From assembly GCA_034437455.1 (NCBI GenBank), contig DAOTUB010000103.1, positions 1-46,811 of the forward strand: a stretch of DNA of 46,811 bases, read 5' to 3'. How positions within the stretch are numbered: position 1 is the stretch's first letter; each line of letters starts with the position of its first letter. Both the position numbers and the translations under genes were made by a program. Of the stretch, positions 1 through 6,355 are shown one piece after another. This stretch comes from DAOTUB01 sp034437455 (GTDB taxonomy: Bacteria; Chloroflexota; Anaerolineae; B4-G1). Below the pieces are notes generated by a model. It saw only the letters and a list, made by a program, of their open reading frames with translations, was not told the origin of the DNA and did no database searches.

Positions 1-110
1 ATATATAGGGGTTTGGCCTTTCTGTTCAGGATTCAAGTCCTAGACAAGCCTTTCTTTACCCGCATATATACGGGATTGGTATTTTCAAACCGGCATATAT
101 AGGGGTGTAA
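1..110. repeat. Short repeated ATATATA-GGG motifs
   Basis: Three copies of an ATATATA(G/C)GGG motif lie near positions 1, 64 and 96, in AT-rich DNA without a gene. They could be a damaged repeat array or a regulatory region for something upstream of the window. Up to about 335 I see no gene, only this repeat and the hairpin near 248. Confidence 0.35.
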
Positions 111-236
111 ATTTATCCAAAGTCCAATAATTGAGACTAAGCTTTTTAAAATAGGTGCTTTTCTTTTTTGGTGCGGAATAATAGTATCCGTATCAAGTCA
201 TATAATAAGCCTAAAAACAACCCCGTAACGACGCGC

Positions 237-289
237 TTCACCTGACCAATCCCGACAGCTCGAAGAGCCGTCGGGATTGCCGGGTGAGC
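237..289. repeat. Imperfect inverted repeat / hairpin
   Basis: The arms AATCCCGAC (248-256) and GTCGGGATT (270-278) pair perfectly. The flanks extend the match imperfectly to about 20 bp on each side. No T-tract follows, so it is more likely a small palindromic repeat or MITE remnant than a terminator. Confidence 0.45.
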
Positions 290-335
290 TTGGATGTTCT
301 GAGTGACCGATTGTGCTGAAGCTAAGAGGAAAGCA

Positions 336-434
336 ATGACCGACGACTTCAATCCCACCGAGTGGATCACGACCAAAGAGGCTGTGGAGCCTGGTTATGA
401 GGAGAAATATGATAAGATGGTTATTCAACTCTAA
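336..434 (+). pseudogene. Truncated head of excisionase-like HTH gene, copy A
   Basis: The ATG at 336 opens a reading frame beginning MTDDFNPTEW-ITTKEA, nearly the same N-terminus as the intact HTH gene at 3896. After about 16 codons the similarity stops and the frame runs through unrelated sequence to a stop at 434, overlapping the next gene. The upstream 35-40 bp are also shared with copy B at 1504, so the repeat covers leader plus gene head. I read it as a gene broken by insertion or recombination at this point. Confidence 0.7.
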
Positions 435-714
435 GGGAGAACCTATTGCGCTTGCTGATCGCAACCACGTCTTTTCAGACAAGAAGCGCTATATTGGTCG
501 GCTGGATGGTAATGAGGTTTGGTATGGAAAGTACAGGGGCGAAATCGTTCAAGATGATCGCTTCCTATATAAGAGAGCCAGAGGGAATATCATCCGTGGT
601 AGATCAGGGGTTCCGTTGTGGCGTCCTAATACCTCTAAACGCCCAAAGAAGAGAAAGCAGATCTCCTTGCCTTTTGGCTATCGAGATGTCGACTTTGAAA
701 ACTGGCGGTTATGA
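409..714 (+). CDS. 4-fold beta-flower-like small protein
   Basis: A protein of about 101 residues starting MIRWLFNSKGEPIA. It contains successive short segments of the type 'GEPIAL..NHVFS', 'YIGRLDGNEVWYG', 'YRGEIVQDDRFLY', followed by a Gly/Pro-rich tail. This internal repetition is typical of 4-fold beta-flower domain proteins, whose biochemical role is not established. The start at 409 is preferred over 397 because GGAG lies just before it. The gene follows directly on the broken HTH head and precedes a nuclease gene, which suggests one cargo module of a defence-like island. Family assignment rests on pattern recognition only. Confidence 0.55.
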   Translation: MIRWLFNSKGEPIALADRNHVFSDKKRYIGRLDGNEVWYGKYRGEIVQDDRFLYKRARGNIIRGRSGVPLWRPNTSKRPKKRKQISLPFGYRDVDFENWRL

Positions 715-766
715 CGAGTATCATCAACGATTAGCTAGCCGTGTAATTGCTTGCACACTCAGTACA

Positions 767-1369
767 ATGTCCAAGAAGAATCCAAATTCACTTTGGAATC
801 CAGCTTCTCCTCCACAGGTAACGCCTAAAGAGTATGAGCAACAAGTTGTTGCTTGGTTGAGAGCTTCAGGCAGCAGGCTTGAGAAGTTTGAGGTTAAGCA
901 TCTGAAACATTTGCCTGGAGGAGGTGGAGATTATGAGTTTGATGCTGTAGCTGAATTCACCATCTTGAACGGTGCATGCATCATTGTATTGGTCGAATGT
1001 AAGCGCCATAGCCGTCCTGTAGAACGCGACTATGTTCTTGCCCTGTGGGCCAAACTGCTGGATGTCAATGCGCACAAGGCGATGATCTTCGCAACGTGTG
1101 GCTTTCAATCCGGTGCGCTCCAGTATGCACGCAGTCGCAACATTGCCACAGTTACATTCACTGAAGGAACCTTCGCGTATGAAACTAAAATTCTCAATGG
1201 GCCTCAGCAGCTACCGCCAAGGGCGGATTTGCCCCCGTGGGTAGATTTGCCCCGTTTTGTCGGAATCTTTGTCCGCAGGGATGACGACGAGGTAATACGC
1301 TGTACAAGAATTGACTACAAAACTGAACTTATCACAGAGTGGTTAAACTCAACAGAGAGTGTCGGCTAA
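767..1369 (+). CDS. Mrr-type restriction endonuclease-like protein
   Basis: About 200 residues. An N-terminal helix region (TPKEYEQQVVAWL) is followed by the PD-(D/E)xK nuclease core: GDYEFDAVAEF supplies the Asp and IIVLVECKRH the E-x-K pair. This order fits Mrr/restriction-endonuclease-like domains that cut foreign or modified DNA. The reading frame is open back to 446, where it overlaps the preceding gene in another frame. An ATG at 686 is possible, but conservation seems to begin just after 767. No clear ribosome binding site decides between them. No partner methylase is intact nearby; only a methylase tail survives at 1593. Confidence 0.7.
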   Translation: MSKKNPNSLWNPASPPQVTPKEYEQQVVAWLRASGSRLEKFEVKHLKHLPGGGGDYEFDAVAEFTILNGACIIVLVECKRHSRPVERDYVLALWAKLLDVNAHKAMIFATCGFQSGALQYARSRNIATVTFTEGTFAYETKILNGPQQLPPRADLPPWVDLPRFVGIFVRRDDDEVIRCTRIDYKTELITEWLNSTESVG

Positions 1370-1503
1370 CCCTCCACGGTGTATTCTGATAGGCAGCCAC
1401 CTACTGACTGATGAGAGTCCAATCGTGGTAAGGACTAGGCCGCCACGTAGCAGGTAATCAGTGTTTCTGAGTGACCAATTATGCTGAAGCTAAAAGGAAA
1501 GCA

Positions 1504-1552
1504 ATGGCCGACAACTTCAATCCCACCGAGCAGATCACGATCAAAGAGGCGC
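1504..1552 (+). pseudogene. Truncated head of excisionase-like HTH gene, copy B
   Basis: The segment starts at the ATG at 1504 (MADNFNPTEQITIKEA). Its leader from about 1467 matches that of copy A. Similarity ends at about 1552, where unrelated sequence begins. Substitutions such as W to Q at the TEW motif show it is decaying. Confidence 0.65.
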
Positions 1553-1592
1553 AGTCAGTTTTTCCGCCAACAGGCGATTTTGCCAGCACCCA

Positions 1593-1694
1593 ATCGAAGC
1601 CACCGACTGGCAGATTGACCGATTGGTGTATGAACTACATAGGTTAGTGGAGGAGGAAATAGAGATTGTCGAGAAAGCAATAGATGATAGGTAA
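1593..1694 (+). pseudogene. C-terminal tail of a type IIG restriction-modification enzyme
   Basis: One frame reads IEATDWQIDRLVYELHRL followed by VEEEIEIVEKAIDDR and a stop. The pattern 'ATDxQIDxLVYELYxLTEEEIxIVE' is a characteristic C-terminus of Eco57I-like combined methylase/nuclease proteins (and BREX-type methylases). Only about 33 codons remain, with no start. It sits directly after truncated HTH head B, so most of the gene was lost when this cassette was rearranged. Confidence 0.65.
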
Positions 1695-1766
1695 TGATAA
1701 CACGCAGTAAGCCGAGCAAGACGCACATATCTTGGACTTGTCACCGTTTCAACCAGGAGGAAGATC

Positions 1767-2558
1767 ATGACCACAGATCCAACTACTGCTATTATAATCA
1801 CTCCAGTTATATCAGACGTTGCCAAGAGAATCTTGGGTCCAACAGCAGATTACATTGGCGAAGGGCTGAAGGACTGGGCAGTAAAGAGGACTAACAATCT
1901 CGAAAAAATATTTACAAAGACTGCCGCCAGACTTGGTGATAGAATTGAGCAGCCTGGTGCCATCCCACCAAGAGTTCTAAAAGGTGTTCTGCAGGAAGGA
2001 TCTTTTTGCGATGATGAGCTATCAGCAGAATACTTTGGCGGAATTCTTGCATCTTCGAGAAGCGAGGTGTCAAGGGACGACCGTGGTGCAATGCTCATTT
2101 CTTTGCTCTCCAGGTTGAGTACTTATCAAATACGTGCTCACTATATCTTTTACTCTCTATTCAAGGCTCTTTTTGATGGTGAGTCACTAATGCCAACACT
2201 GGGGGCAGACAGAAGGAAAATGAGAATATTTGTTCCATTCACTGTGTTTGATCAGGGAATGGGCTTCTCTGATAATGAAGAGCCAAGCGCGATTCTTGAG
2301 AACACAATATTCAACTTAGTCAAGGAGAACCTAATTGGCGGCCAGTTTGCTTATGGAGACACAGATCACTTACGAAAAAGCTGGAAAGCGGCAGATGCCT
2401 CAGGAATTGTTCTTGAGCCTTCGGTATTCGGTATCGAACTCTTTATGTGGGCTTATGGTGCGGGAAATTTGCCAGTGAGGATGTACCTGAATTCTGACTT
2501 GAAGTTTCCCCCCATAGAGGGTATTTTGATACCCCCAGGCTCCAGACGGACCGGATAA
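1767..2558 (+). CDS. Hypothetical protein, possibly Abi-alpha/DUF4393-like
   Basis: A 263-residue protein preceded by an AGGAGG-type ribosome binding site. Residues 15-65 are amphipathic and helical (LGPTADYIGEGLKDW...). Residues 65-125 hold a conserved-looking block: PPRVLKGVLQEGSF, CDDELSAEYFGGILASSR, DDRGAMLISLLSRLSTYQIRAHY. The architecture reminds me of abortive-infection Abi-alpha (DUF4393-type) proteins, but I cannot confirm this without a profile search. No signal peptide or membrane segment is evident. Its place among nuclease remnants supports a defence role by context only. Confidence 0.5.
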   Translation: MTTDPTTAIIITPVISDVAKRILGPTADYIGEGLKDWAVKRTNNLEKIFTKTAARLGDRIEQPGAIPPRVLKGVLQEGSFCDDELSAEYFGGILASSRSEVSRDDRGAMLISLLSRLSTYQIRAHYIFYSLFKALFDGESLMPTLGADRRKMRIFVPFTVFDQGMGFSDNEEPSAILENTIFNLVKENLIGGQFAYGDTDHLRKSWKAADASGIVLEPSVFGIELFMWAYGAGNLPVRMYLNSDLKFPPIEGILIPPGSRRTG

Positions 2559-2720
2559 AGCCAATGACTAGTTCTTACCTTATCTCAATAGCCATCGACA
2601 CGCTATTCGTCTGGATAAAGGAGTTCTGGCAGTGGTCTGGGAAGATGAAAATTTTGACTCCATTCGGGATCACGAATGCTTTCAAACTCTCGTCGCTGGC
2701 GATTTGCAAAAATAGGGACA

Positions 2721-2831
2721 ATGACCGACAACTTCAACCCCACCGAGTGGAGCACGACCAAAGAGGCGGCGGAATTGACAGCGTGTCAATCCTGGTTAAT
2801 CTGGTCTTGTATAAGCCCATCTCATTGGTGA
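2721..2831 (+). pseudogene. Truncated head of excisionase-like HTH gene, copy C
   Basis: The ATG at 2721 opens MTDNFNPTEW-STTKEAAELTA and then diverges, stopping at 2831 after 36 codons. It retains about 20 residues of the HTH gene head, slightly more than copies A and B. The next cargo gene (2866) follows at once. Confidence 0.65.
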
Positions 2832-2865
2832 GATTTCTGTTGCTAGAAAGTGATGTGAGGCTCCT

Positions 2866-3846
2866 ATGTCAAAAAGTCAATTGGAGTTCGGTGGCGTGTT
2901 GAGTTATGTTTGGAAGTTGGTCCGGGAATCAGAAGACCACTTTGGTGCTTTTGGATTTATTGCCTTGATCATAACGGCTATTGTGAAGGGGGTATCTTGG
3001 CTTTTGCCTTCACTGTCTCATCCCGTGTTTGTTTGGATTTTCAAGTATGTACCTGGAATTACGACCCTTATAGCTTTCCTCTGTTTATTTGTAGCGAGCT
3101 ATTCGCTTTACGGGAGAGCGTTGAAGGAATGGCCAAAATCCCAACCCAAAATTGAGTTTTACGAACCGAAAATCAGTATAAATAAACTCGCTCATATGGG
3201 GAATTAGGTGAAACGTACCAGATGGTTTGTTTCTACCCCCACATCTAGGTCATTGCGAGCGAACAACCCCCCATTGGCGGTTAAAAATGGGGTCGAAGGC
3301 CATTTCACCTAGTTTCCCATATGAGCGAATAAACTACCGTACCAACTTCGACATGGGGAACTTTATGATCAGCCAGTAGAAATCCATTTTCGGGTGACGC
3401 TATATACGGGTGTATCCGAACCTCCTGTTCGTATGAAAGTGTCTATTAACAAGATGTTGTGGAATTCTGTTGAAATGGGTTCTGCAAGCGATTTCCATGT
3501 TACGAAGAAAGACACCAGACAAACGGCGAACTGTTCATTTATTGTTGGTGATTCGCCGGTTGAGTACTCTATTGAGATCAAAAACCTTGTTGATTTCCCT
3601 GACGAATCTAGTAAGATGTCATACCTACGTGCATTATCAGATTTCACCGTGATCGTATGTGTAGAGAAAAATGGGGAAGAAAAACTGCATACTATTCCTT
3701 GTGATGTTTCAAGCTTGCACGAGAATATGGAGGCACTATTGCAAGATTTTTTCTCACGATATGTGGTTCCGCAAAGTGTCTACCGAGGAGAGAACTCTGA
3801 AAACGTATTCGCTTTGTTCAGAGACTACTGGCGAGCTGACCAGTGA
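2866..3846 (+). pseudogene. Membrane protein gene split by a MITE
   Basis: The first part (2866-3207) encodes an N-terminus with two membrane segments (about residues 28-48 and 62-82). It ends shortly after SINK, at a stop inside the inserted MITE. The second part continues from 3336 to 3846 and encodes a soluble domain of about 170 residues. Removing the 139-bp element plus one 8-bp target duplication (147 bp, 49 codons) joins both parts in one frame without a stop, giving a protein of 277 residues. The second part also has a GTG at 3394 that could start a separate product. I do not recognise the family; the design (two helices plus cytoplasmic domain) occurs among phage-defence effectors. 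Confidence 0.75.
3189..3327. mobile_element. 139-bp MITE with ~25-bp TIRs and 8-bp TSD
   Basis: The left end, CGCTCATATGGGGAA.TAGGTGAAA, is the near-perfect inverse of the right end. The element is flanked by the direct repeat AATAAACT (3181-3188 and 3328-3335), a target-site duplication. The interior has no coding capacity, so it must have been moved by a transposase supplied elsewhere. It interrupts the gene at 2866. Confidence 0.85.
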
Positions 3847-3895
3847 GACACTATAAGGCTTGAGTTTGCCCTGGATTTTCAGTGGACTAGGAACG

Positions 3896-4141
3896 ATGCC
3901 CAACGACTTTAACCCAACTGAGTGGATTACAACCAAAGAGGCAGCGAAATTGACAGGGTATACTGCCGCTTACTTCCGGCAACTGATCGCGCGTGGGCGT
4001 TTGAGCGGTCAGAAAATTGGTCGTGATTGGGTTCTAAACAAGTCTGATGTTTTAGCATACGCTGAGAAGATGAAGCAATTGGGGTCAGAGAAGTACAACC
4101 CCTGGAAAACTGGGGCACGGCAGAAGGCAGCAGAAGATTAG
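3896..4141 (+). CDS. Excisionase-like helix-turn-helix protein (intact)
   Basis: An 81-residue protein starting MPNDFNPTEW. It carries a MerR/excisionase-type winged helix: 'TTKEAAKLTGYTAAYFRQLI' is the DNA-recognition part, followed by 'GQKIGRDWVLNKSDVLAYA'. Such proteins direct recombinase orientation or repress transcription. The ATG at 3896 is chosen because the upstream residues are not conserved and AGGA lies before it. It is the full-length version of the heads found at 336, 1504 and 2721, and a paralog of the gene at 4294. A hairpin terminator follows at 4156. Confidence 0.8.
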   Translation: MPNDFNPTEWITTKEAAKLTGYTAAYFRQLIARGRLSGQKIGRDWVLNKSDVLAYAEKMKQLGSEKYNPWKTGARQKAAED

Positions 4142-4155
4142 AGATTTTAACGTTA

Positions 4156-4178
4156 GGGGCTTGACAGCCCCTTTTTTT
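4156..4178 (+). terminator. Rho-independent terminator of the 3896 gene
   Basis: GGGGC (4156-4160) and GCCCC (4167-4171) form a stem with a six-base loop TTGACA, followed by seven T. The loop is at the same time the -35 box of the next promoter. Confidence 0.8.
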
Positions 4179-4189
4179 GATGGTATACT
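4161..4189 (+). promoter_or_regulatory. Consensus sigma-70-type promoter for the 4294 gene
   Basis: TTGACA (4161-4166) and TATACT (4184-4189) are separated by exactly 17 bases. The -35 box lies inside the terminator loop of the preceding gene. Operator 1 begins four bases after the -10 box. Confidence 0.8.
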
Positions 4190-4192
4190 TGC

Positions 4193-4248
4193 TACGTAAA
4201 CGTAGGAGGATACCATCTTTTTTTGCAAAAACCTGCTACGTTAACGTA
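4193..4248. promoter_or_regulatory. Paired palindromic operators TACGT-WA-ACGTA
   Basis: TACGTAAACGTA (4193-4204) and the perfect palindrome TACGTTAACGTA (4237-4248) are spaced 44 bp apart, close to four helical turns. Their position over and just after the transcription start suggests repression by a dimer, perhaps with looping, possibly by the excisionase-like protein itself. A related TACGTA-containing inverted repeat precedes the tyrosine recombinase at 8472. Confidence 0.65.
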
Positions 4249-4293
4249 ACAGGGACAGGGCTAGATCGTCTCTACAGTGACAGGAGAGCAAGT

Positions 4294-4539
4294 ATGAGTG
4301 AATTCGAGGGATGGGTGAATACAACCGAGGCGGCAACCTTGACCGGCTACTCCCAAGCGTATATGAGAATGCTAGCTCATAGCGGACAAGTTGAGGCCCG
4401 CAAAATGGGCCGTGATTGGCTGATCAACCGTGAGAGCCTATTGGCATACAAACATCAAATGGACGTTCTCGGCCCGGAGAAACACAACCCCTGGCGGGAG
4501 GACTTGACCGACCAGGAACGGGGCCGACGGGGAGACTGA
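4294..4539 (+). CDS. Excisionase-like helix-turn-helix protein
   Basis: An 81-residue paralog of the gene at 3896. It has the same layout: GWVNTTEAATLTGYSQAYMR (recognition helix region), ARKMGRDWLINRESLLAYK (wing and following helix), and a shared tail motif LGPEKHNPW. The start at 4294 is supported by AGGAG eight bases upstream. It is the first gene after a strong promoter with two operators and is followed within 20 bp by the ParM-like gene, so it probably controls the maintenance operon of the mobile element and may also assist excision. Confidence 0.8.
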   Translation: MSEFEGWVNTTEAATLTGYSQAYMRMLAHSGQVEARKMGRDWLINRESLLAYKHQMDVLGPEKHNPWREDLTDQERGRRGD

Positions 4540-4556
4540 CGAAGAGGAGCAGAGGA

Positions 4557-5531
4557 ATGAATATTGGGCTTGACTTGGGCTATAGCGCGGTCAAAGCGGT
4601 CGCGGGCGACCGGCGCGTCACATTTCCCTCGGTAGTGGGCACGCCCGACAAGGCCCGCTTCAGTCTGAACGCCAGCGCGTCTATCGTGCTGATGCATCCC
4701 GAACACATCCAGGTGGGTGAGGGGGCGGTCGCTCAAAGCCGCCTGCTACGCCAGCGAGAAGATCGCCGCTGGATCGAAAGCGACGGGTGGTACAGCCTCT
4801 TCCTGGCGGCTGTGACCGAGATCACGACGGCGACGCGGACCGAACTGCGCATCGTGACCGGTCTGCCGGTGGCGTTTCACGACGACTTTGCAGTCGTGCG
4901 TGACCGGCTGCTCGGCGACCACCGGGTACAACGCGAGGGGCGACACGCTCAGGTGTTCCAGGTGGTCGCCTGTAACGTGATCCCGCAGCCCTTTGGGTCG
5001 CTGCTGACCGCCACGCTCGACGACCGGGGGCGCATCGTGGACCGGGACCTGGCGACCGGGGCGGTGGGCGTCGTAGACGTGGGCGGCAAGACCACGAACC
5101 TACTCTCGGTGAACCGGCTATCGGAGATCCGGGGCGAGACCGGCAGCGTGAGCGTGGGGGTCTGGGACGTGGTGCGGATGATGCGCGATTGGCTTTCTGC
5201 CCACTATCCCGGTCTCGAAGAGTTGCGCGGCCATCGGATTGTGGACGCCATCATCGCCCGCGAGGTCCGTCATTACGGTGAGCGGGTGGACCTGACGGCC
5301 ATCGTAGAGGATACCCTGGAGCCGCTGGCCGACCAGGTGCTGGCTGAGGCGTCTCGCCTGTGGGGTGACGGGGCGACGTTGGACGCGGTACTGGTGAGCG
5401 GCGGCGGTGGGCTGCTCCTGGGGCCGTACATCGAGCGTCACTTTCGGCACGCCAGGGTCATCGAGGAGCCGGTCTTTGCCAATGCGTTGGGCTTTTGGAA
5501 GTTTGCTCAACGCCTCAATAATACCGGGTAG
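4557..5531 (+). CDS. ParM/StbA-like actin-family plasmid segregation ATPase
   Basis: A 324-residue protein with the actin/Hsp70 nucleotide-binding signatures in order: phosphate-1 GLDLGYSAVKAV (residues 4-15), phosphate-2 VVDVGGKTTN (about 171-180), and the adenosine motif VSGGGGLLLG (about 279-288). Length and motif spacing fit ParM/StbA/Alp-type filaments that push plasmid copies apart. The next gene encodes a ribbon-helix-helix protein, the expected type of ParR adaptor. Together they imply that the element has an extrachromosomal, low-copy phase. No typical parC repeat array is obvious; the operator region at 4193 is the best candidate. Confidence 0.8.
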   Translation: MNIGLDLGYSAVKAVAGDRRVTFPSVVGTPDKARFSLNASASIVLMHPEHIQVGEGAVAQSRLLRQREDRRWIESDGWYSLFLAAVTEITTATRTELRIVTGLPVAFHDDFAVVRDRLLGDHRVQREGRHAQVFQVVACNVIPQPFGSLLTATLDDRGRIVDRDLATGAVGVVDVGGKTTNLLSVNRLSEIRGETGSVSVGVWDVVRMMRDWLSAHYPGLEELRGHRIVDAIIAREVRHYGERVDLTAIVEDTLEPLADQVLAEASRLWGDGATLDAVLVSGGGGLLLGPYIERHFRHARVIEEPVFANALGFWKFAQRLNNTG

Positions 5532-5558
5532 TAAATACTGAGCAATACCAGAGGCGCG

Positions 5559-5846
5559 ATGGGCAAAAGAGTTGTCAGTTTTACGATAGACTCAGAGACC
5601 GACCGTGATCTGGTGCGCTGGCTGGATCGCCAGAAAAACCGCAGTGCGGCGATCCGTGCGGCGATCCGTGATCATCTCGACCGGAACGGCGTGACGGTGG
5701 GCGACGTATACCAGGCAGTCAAGGCACTGGAGCGCAAGATCGAGACCGGGGCGGTGGTCTTGGCCGGAGGTCCCGGGCCTACCGGGGACGATTGGGACGA
5801 ACCGCCCGAAGCGGCGGCGGCCCTCGATGAGCTGGCGAAACTGTGA
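5559..5846 (+). CDS. Ribbon-helix-helix protein, candidate ParR adaptor
   Basis: A 95-residue protein starting MGKRVVSFTIDSETDRDLV. The N-terminal beta strand and two helices (RWLDRQKNRSAAIRAAIRDHL) are the CopG/ParR ribbon-helix-helix fold that binds DNA as a dimer. Residues 45-65 form a helical stretch and the acidic C-terminus is probably flexible. ParR proteins have this design: N-terminal DNA binding and a C-terminal tail that contacts ParM. It lies 27 bp after the ParM-like gene in the same operon. Confidence 0.65.
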   Translation: MGKRVVSFTIDSETDRDLVRWLDRQKNRSAAIRAAIRDHLDRNGVTVGDVYQAVKALERKIETGAVVLAGGPGPTGDDWDEPPEAAAALDELAKL

Positions 5847-5874
5847 ACGGCGATGAGCGGGAGGGAATAGCACG

Positions 5875-6354
5875 ATGAGCGCGACGATCCTTGTCATCTT
5901 GTCCGGTGTAGCGGTGACGGCGCTGGCCTGGCTGCTGCTCCGTTTCGGCAAGACCCTGGCGCGCTGGGCGTTGGTCTTTGGCGTGCTGGCTGCGGTCATC
6001 ATCCTGGGCCTGGCCCTATTGGAGAACGCCAGGGCGACCCGTCGAGCGGTGACGGTGGCGACGGTAGCCAGCGCCGGGGCTGCGGGCGTGTCTGGCCTGG
6101 CGGTGATCCTGAGCGGTATGCTGTTGGCTGCGGTGGGCGTGATCGGCTACCTGGCGCTGAGATTGCGAGCGGCTGAGGGTTGGACCCTGCTCTCCAGGAG
6201 AAAGCGACGCAAGCGACGGCTGCCCCGTAGTGGCAGCGGCCTCTACGGGACGCTGCCCAGCAGTGAAGAGTCGATATGGGCAAGCCCATACACGGTCGAG
6301 GAAAGTGACGGCCTGGACCTGGTCGATCTGGACCTGAGCGACTGGGGGTGGTGA
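5875..6354 (+). CDS. Small membrane protein, possible partner of the translocase
   Basis: A 159-residue protein with three to four hydrophobic segments (about residues 4-22, 30-49 and 65-95). A strongly basic stretch follows (RRKRRKRRL, about 110-118), then an acidic tail. The basic stretch after the last membrane segment places the C-terminal part in the cytoplasm. The stop codon is one base before the ATG of the FtsK-like gene (6356), so the two are translationally coupled. I recognise no family. A role as membrane anchor or pore subunit for DNA transfer is inference from position. Confidence 0.6.
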   Translation: MSATILVILSGVAVTALAWLLLRFGKTLARWALVFGVLAAVIILGLALLENARATRRAVTVATVASAGAAGVSGLAVILSGMLLAAVGVIGYLALRLRAAEGWTLLSRRKRRKRRLPRSGSGLYGTLPSSEESIWASPYTVEESDGLDLVDLDLSDWGW

Positions 6355-6355
6355 G

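Noticed and set aside
2564..2902. Possible gene between the Abi-like and membrane protein genes
   Set aside because: The frame runs through the truncated HTH head in the wrong frame and has no coding signature.
1..4500. Search for a tRNA gene as the integration site
   Set aside because: No cloverleaf with a T-loop GTTCRA motif and matching acceptor stem was recognisable here.
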